Assembly (NCBI GenBank): GCA_020725525.1
Contig: DYEX01000156.1
Span: forward strand, 1 to 36,797
Direction of reading: 5' to 3'
Origin: Desulfovirgula sp.
GTDB lineage: Bacteria; Bacillota; Desulfotomaculia; Desulfotomaculales; Desulfovirgulaceae
Length of the DNA stretch: 36,797 nt
This document shows, piece by piece, positions 33,735 through 36,797 of the stretch. Every line of letters begins with the position of its first letter. The stretch's first letter is position 1. Below the pieces are notes generated by a model that was not told the DNA's origin, ran no database searches, and saw only the letters and a list, made by a program, of their open reading frames with translations. The position numbers and the translations under genes are program-made.

Positions 33735-34559
33735 TTACCTCGCCCTTCTCTTGATGATCAGGCGATCGCTGGGTTTCTTCCTCCGCGTACGCGCACCCAG
33801 GGCCGGCTTGCCCCAGGGAGTAACCGGGTGACGGCCAATGGGGGAACGGCCTTCACCGCCGCCGTGGGGGTGATCCACCGGGTTCATGACCACACCGCGC
33901 ACGGTCGGCCTGATGCCCAGCCAGCGTGAGCGGCCGGCTTTACCGATGGTGATGTTTTCATGCTCCACATTACCCACCTGGCCGATGGTCGCCCGGCAAT
34001 CCAAAAGGAGCAGGCGCATTTCACCCGAGGGCATACGAATGTGGGCGTACTTCCCTTCCTTGGCCATAACCTGGGCCGCCGCACCCGCCGAGCGCACCAG
34101 CTGGCCGCCGCCGCCGGGATAGAGCTCCAGGTTGTGCACCAGGGTACCCACCGGGATATTCCGCAGGGGCAGCGTGTTACCCACCTTGATGTCGGCATCG
34201 GGACCGGAGACTACCGTCATGCCCACTTCCAGGCCCACGGGAGCCAGGATGTAGCGCTTTTCCCCGTCGGCATAGTGCAACAGGGCAATACGGGCCGAAC
34301 GGTTGGGATCGTATTCAATGCTGGCTACCCTGGCCGGGATGCCGTCCTTATTCCGCTTGAAGTCAATGATCCGGTACATGCGCTTGTGACCGCCGCCCCG
34401 GTGCCTTACGGTAATCCTGCCCTGGAAATTGCGGCCGGCCTTTTTCTTCAGCGGCGCCAGCAAGGATTTTTCCGGTTCGGTTTTGGTAATCTCTTCAAAA
34501 GTAGATACGGTCACAAACCGCCGCCCGGGAGATGTCGGTTTGAATTTTTTAATACCCAA
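33735..34559 (-). CDS. rplB: 50S ribosomal protein L2
   Basis: 274 residues. The N-terminal [20 protein letters not shown], the [20 protein letters not shown] region and the peptidyl-transferase-near loop [20 protein letters not shown] are diagnostic. It is needed for subunit joining. Confidence 0.98.
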   Translation of the reverse strand: MGIKKFKPTSPGRRFVTVSTFEEITKTEPEKSLLAPLKKKAGRNFQGRITVRHRGGGHKRMYRIIDFKRNKDGIPARVASIEYDPNRSARIALLHYADGEKRYILAPVGLEVGMTVVSGPDADIKVGNTLPLRNIPVGTLVHNLELYPGGGGQLVRSAGAAAQVMAKEGKYAHIRMPSGEMRLLLLDCRATIGQVGNVEHENITIGKAGRSRWLGIRPTVRGVVMNPVDHPHGGGEGRSPIGRHPVTPWGKPALGARTRRKKPSDRLIIKRRAR

Positions 34560-34618
34560 CTGGTTTCCCTCCTTCCAGAATAAACCGTCCGCGCACCCAA
34601 ATCGGGGGGAGGGAAGTT

Positions 34619-34906
34619 TTACACACCCTCAAAGAGTTCGATTTTATCCCCTTTTCGCAGGGTGACGATGGCTTTCTTGACGTCGGGGCGGCGACCAACG
34701 ACATTCCGCACCCGTTTTGTTTTCCCTTTAACCCGCATGGTGTTTACCTTTTCCACCTTCACCTTGAACAGTTCTTCTACCGCTCTCTTGATTTCCACCT
34801 TGTTGGCATGGGGATCGACGATAAAAGTATACTTGTTGTCGGCCAGCAGGGACATGCTCTTCTCCGTAATTACCGGGCGCTTTAAAATATCCCGGGGATT
34901 CTTCAC
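34619..34906 (-). CDS. rplW: 50S ribosomal protein L23
   Basis: 95 residues with [20 protein letters not shown] and [18 protein letters not shown]. Start is GTG and overlaps the rplD stop by four bases (GTGA). It forms the docking site for trigger factor and SRP at the tunnel exit. Confidence 0.98.
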   Translation of the reverse strand: MKNPRDILKRPVITEKSMSLLADNKYTFIVDPHANKVEIKRAVEELFKVKVEKVNTMRVKGKTKRVRNVVGRRPDVKKAIVTLRKGDKIELFEGV

Positions 34907-35529
34907 TGGGCCAGCACCTCCTGGACCCTGGCCACCGCGTCCTTTGTTATGACCAGCGTATTGTGGGCCAAAAGGTCGTATACATTAAGACCATCAGCCG
35001 CCATGGGTTTAATGCCGGGGATATTCCGGGCCGACTTGATCACGTTTTCCTCCCGGCCGGCAGTAACCACCAGGGCCTTGTCATTTACCTTGAGGTTCCC
35101 CAGAATGCGCACCATATCCCTGGTGCGGGGCTGTTCCAACTTCAGGTCCTCCAGGACCACTATCTTGCCGTCCTGCACCTTGGCCGACAGGGCGGACTTC
35201 AGCGCCAGACGCCGCACCTTGCGGGGCAACCGGTAACTGTAGTCCCGGGGATGGGGACCAAAAACGATGCCGCCTTTCCGCCAGATCGGGGAACGGATGC
35301 TGCCGTGGCGGGCACGGCCGGTACCCTTCTGGCGCCAGGGCTTGCGCCCGCCGCCGCGAACCTCGGCACGGGTCTTGGTATCGTGGGTACCCAGACGGCG
35401 TCCGGCCAGCTGCCAGACTACGGCATCGTGCAGCACGGACATATGCACGGGAATGCCGAAAACATCGTCCCGTAAGTGAATTTCCCCCACCTGGTCCCCG
35501 TTGGTATTGTACAGAGCAACTGTAGGCAT
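34903..35529 (-). CDS. rplD: 50S ribosomal protein L4
   Basis: 208 residues with the extended tunnel loop [20 protein letters not shown] and [20 protein letters not shown]. In E. coli L4 represses the S10 operon; that is not shown here. Overlaps rplW. Confidence 0.98.
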   Translation of the reverse strand: MPTVALYNTNGDQVGEIHLRDDVFGIPVHMSVLHDAVVWQLAGRRLGTHDTKTRAEVRGGGRKPWRQKGTGRARHGSIRSPIWRKGGIVFGPHPRDYSYRLPRKVRRLALKSALSAKVQDGKIVVLEDLKLEQPRTRDMVRILGNLKVNDKALVVTAGREENVIKSARNIPGIKPMAADGLNVYDLLAHNTLVITKDAVARVQEVLAQ

Positions 35530-35557
35530 AACGCTTCCTCCTTCCGGTGCCTGGTTA

Positions 35558-36187
35558 CTAGCGGGCCTTAACGGTTTCCTTAACCAGCAAGAGACCGCCT
35601 CGAGGGCCAGGGACAGCTCCTTTCACGGCCAGCAGATTTCTCTGGGGGTCCACCCGCACTACTTCCAGGTTCTGCACCGTTACCCGCTCCACACCGTAAT
35701 GTCCGGGTAACTTTCTTCCCTTGAAAACCCGGGCCGGACCTTTGGCCCCCAGGGAGCCTGGCCGGCGGTGGTACTTGGAACCGTGGGCCATGGGCCCCCG
35801 GTGAAAGCCGTGGCGCTTAATGCCGCCGGCAAATCCACGCCCCCTGGATGTGCCGACCACATCCACCCTTTCACCAATGGCAAAGACGTCGGCCTTAATT
35901 TCCTGACCCACCTGGTAATCTTCCACATTTTCCACGCGCAATTCCCGCAAAAAACGCAAAGGCCGCACGCCGGCTTTAGCAAAATGCCCCTTTAAGGGTT
36001 TATTCACCAAACGCTCGGGCTTTTCGCCAAAGCCCAGCTGAATCGCGCTGTATCCGTCCCGCTCGGGGGTCTTCTTTTGCACCACTATGCAGGGACCGGC
36101 TTCGATGACCGTAACGGGAATGGCCTGCCCGGCATCGTTGAATATCTGGGTCATGCCGACTTTACGGCCGAGGATGCCCTTGGGCAT
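35558..36187 (-). CDS. rplC: 50S ribosomal protein L3
   Basis: 209 residues beginning [20 protein letters not shown], with [20 protein letters not shown] and [20 protein letters not shown]. The frame is open to a GTG at 36199 that directly touches AGGAG; the ATG at 36187 gives the family N-terminus. Confidence 0.97.
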   Translation of the reverse strand: MPKGILGRKVGMTQIFNDAGQAIPVTVIEAGPCIVVQKKTPERDGYSAIQLGFGEKPERLVNKPLKGHFAKAGVRPLRFLRELRVENVEDYQVGQEIKADVFAIGERVDVVGTSRGRGFAGGIKRHGFHRGPMAHGSKYHRRPGSLGAKGPARVFKGRKLPGHYGVERVTVQNLEVVRVDPQRNLLAVKGAVPGPRGGLLLVKETVKAR

Positions 36188-36208
36188 GGTCCTTTGCACC
36201 TCCTAATC

Positions 36209-36517
36209 CTAAAGCTTGATTTCAATGTCCACCCCGGCAGGCAGATCCAGGCGCATTAAAGCATCCACGGTTTTAGGCGTGGGTTCCAGGATATCAATCA
36301 AGCGCTTGTGCGTGCGTATCTCAAACTGCTCACGCGAGTCCTTGTTGACGTGGGGTGAACGTAAAATGGTGTAAATATTTTTCTCCGTGGGTAAAGGAAT
36401 CGGACCGGCTACCTGGGCGCCCGTACGCCGGGCGGTTTCGACTATTTTCTGGGCCGACTGATCCAGCATGTGGTGATCGTAGGCCTTCAGCCGGATGCGG
36501 ATTTTTTGCTTTTTCAA
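36209..36517 (-). CDS. rpsJ: 30S ribosomal protein S10
   Basis: 102 residues with [20 protein letters not shown] and [20 protein letters not shown]. The start is TTG at 36517 with AAAGGAGG six bases upstream; the longer frame to 36601 would run through an intergenic repeat and is rejected. S10 also joins transcription antitermination (NusE). Confidence 0.96.
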   Translation of the reverse strand: MKKQKIRIRLKAYDHHMLDQSAQKIVETARRTGAQVAGPIPLPTEKNIYTILRSPHVNKDSREQFEIRTHKRLIDILEPTPKTVDALMRLDLPAGVDIEIKL

Positions 36518-36563
36518 AGGTCTACCTCCTTTCAACCCCTGCATAAGGGGTTTTCGTAAATAT

Positions 36564-36613
36564 GAGAAGTGGGATGTGGGATGTTCTTTAGCCAATCCCA
36601 CCTTCCACTTCTC
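36564..36613. repeat. Intergenic inverted repeat between tuf and rpsJ
   Basis: GAGAAGTGGGATGTGGGAT and ATCCCACCTTCCACTTCTC form a 19-base stem with two mismatches and a 12-base loop; another GAGAAGT copy follows to 36620. A second small hairpin AACCCCT/AGGGGTT lies next to it near 36535-36553. The GAGAAGTGGGA style recalls simple intergenic repeats of thermophilic clostridia. It may act as a partial terminator or RNA stabiliser. Confidence 0.6.
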
Positions 36614-36631
36614 ACTTCTCGTTCCAGCCGG

Positions 36632-36797
36632 CTACTCGATAATCGAGGTAACCACCCCGGCGCCGACGGTCCGGCCACCTTCCCGGATGGCAAAGCGCAG
36701 CCCTTCTTCAATGGCAATGGGGGTGATCAGCTTGATCTCCAGACGAACGTTGTCCCCAGGCATGACCATCTCTACCCCTTCCGGCAGGGCAATCGTA
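36632..36797 (-). CDS. tuf: Elongation factor Tu, C-terminal fragment at window edge
   Basis: The last 55 residues are visible: [20 protein letters not shown], then [20 protein letters not shown] and [12 protein letters not shown] before TAG. This is domain III of EF-Tu. The gene continues beyond 36797. Its place before rpsJ fits a str-S10 arrangement. Confidence 0.98.
   Translation of the reverse strand, partial: TIALPEGVEMVMPGDNVRLEIKLITPIAIEEGLRFAIREGGRTVGAGVVTSIIE

Noticed and set aside
36518-36601. N-terminal extension of S10
   Set aside because: The longer frame passes through the inverted repeat; the TTG with AAAGGAGG six bases upstream gives the standard 102-residue protein.

Overview
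The window looks like chromosomal DNA of a fairly GC-rich anaerobic Firmicute. The best guess is the Desulfotomaculum / Pelotomaculum / Desulfofundulus group of the Peptococcaceae, inferred from gene content, ribosomal operon order and protein style; no 16S rRNA or tRNA gene was seen. Almost everything is on the minus strand. The exceptions are a GlcD/GlcF-type oxidoreductase pair, a zinc-ribbon protein and a small membrane protein.

Region 1 (1-8.7 kb) is an accessory catabolic cluster in three minus-strand units. Unit A has its own sigma-A-type promoter and encodes a MeaB-type GTPase chaperone, the large and small subunits of a B12-dependent acyl-CoA mutase, an NAD-type short-chain dehydrogenase and a thiolase cut by the window edge. 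Unit B is a FadR-type GntR repressor with its own promoter and terminator. Unit C is a two-subunit class I CoA-transferase (GctAB/IpdAB-like). Together they read as a route in which an acid is activated to its CoA ester, its carbon skeleton is rearranged, and the product is oxidised and thiolytically cleaved. The mutase is not an ordinary methylmalonyl-CoA mutase: Tyr89, Ser114, Ala116 and the near-invariant active-site His244 (P. shermanii numbering) are Leu, Asn, Leu and Asn, while the carboxylate-binding Arg207 is kept. Palindromes of the form TGGTNNNACCA lie upstream of unit A, unit C and the divergent glcD-like gene, so one local regulator may control all three.

Region 2 (8.7-17.3 kb) is mixed. 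It holds the GlcD/GlcF pair, a TerC-family membrane protein behind a probable yybP-ykoY manganese riboswitch with its terminator, a CcdA/TlpA thiol-redox pair, a three-SLH surface protein with six beta-rich repeats, a UPF0180 protein, a zinc-ribbon protein of unknown function and a 55-residue membrane protein. An unassigned structured RNA element lies between the UPF0180 gene and the SLH gene.

Region 3 (17.3-36.8 kb) is the S10-spc-alpha ribosomal superoperon, read from the window's right end: tuf(partial)-rpsJ-rplC-rplD-rplW-rplB-rpsS-rplV-rpsC-rplP-rpmC-rpsQ-rplN-rplX-rplE-rpsZ-rpsH-rplF-rplR-rpsE-rpmD-rplO-secY-map-KOW-infA-rpmJ-rpsM-rpsK-rpsD-rpoA-rplQ-ecfA1-ecfA2-ecfT-truA, then rplM-rpsI behind a separate promoter and a long structured leader. 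adk, normally between secY and map, is absent. Many starts here are GTG or TTG and were set by Shine-Dalgarno spacing and family length.
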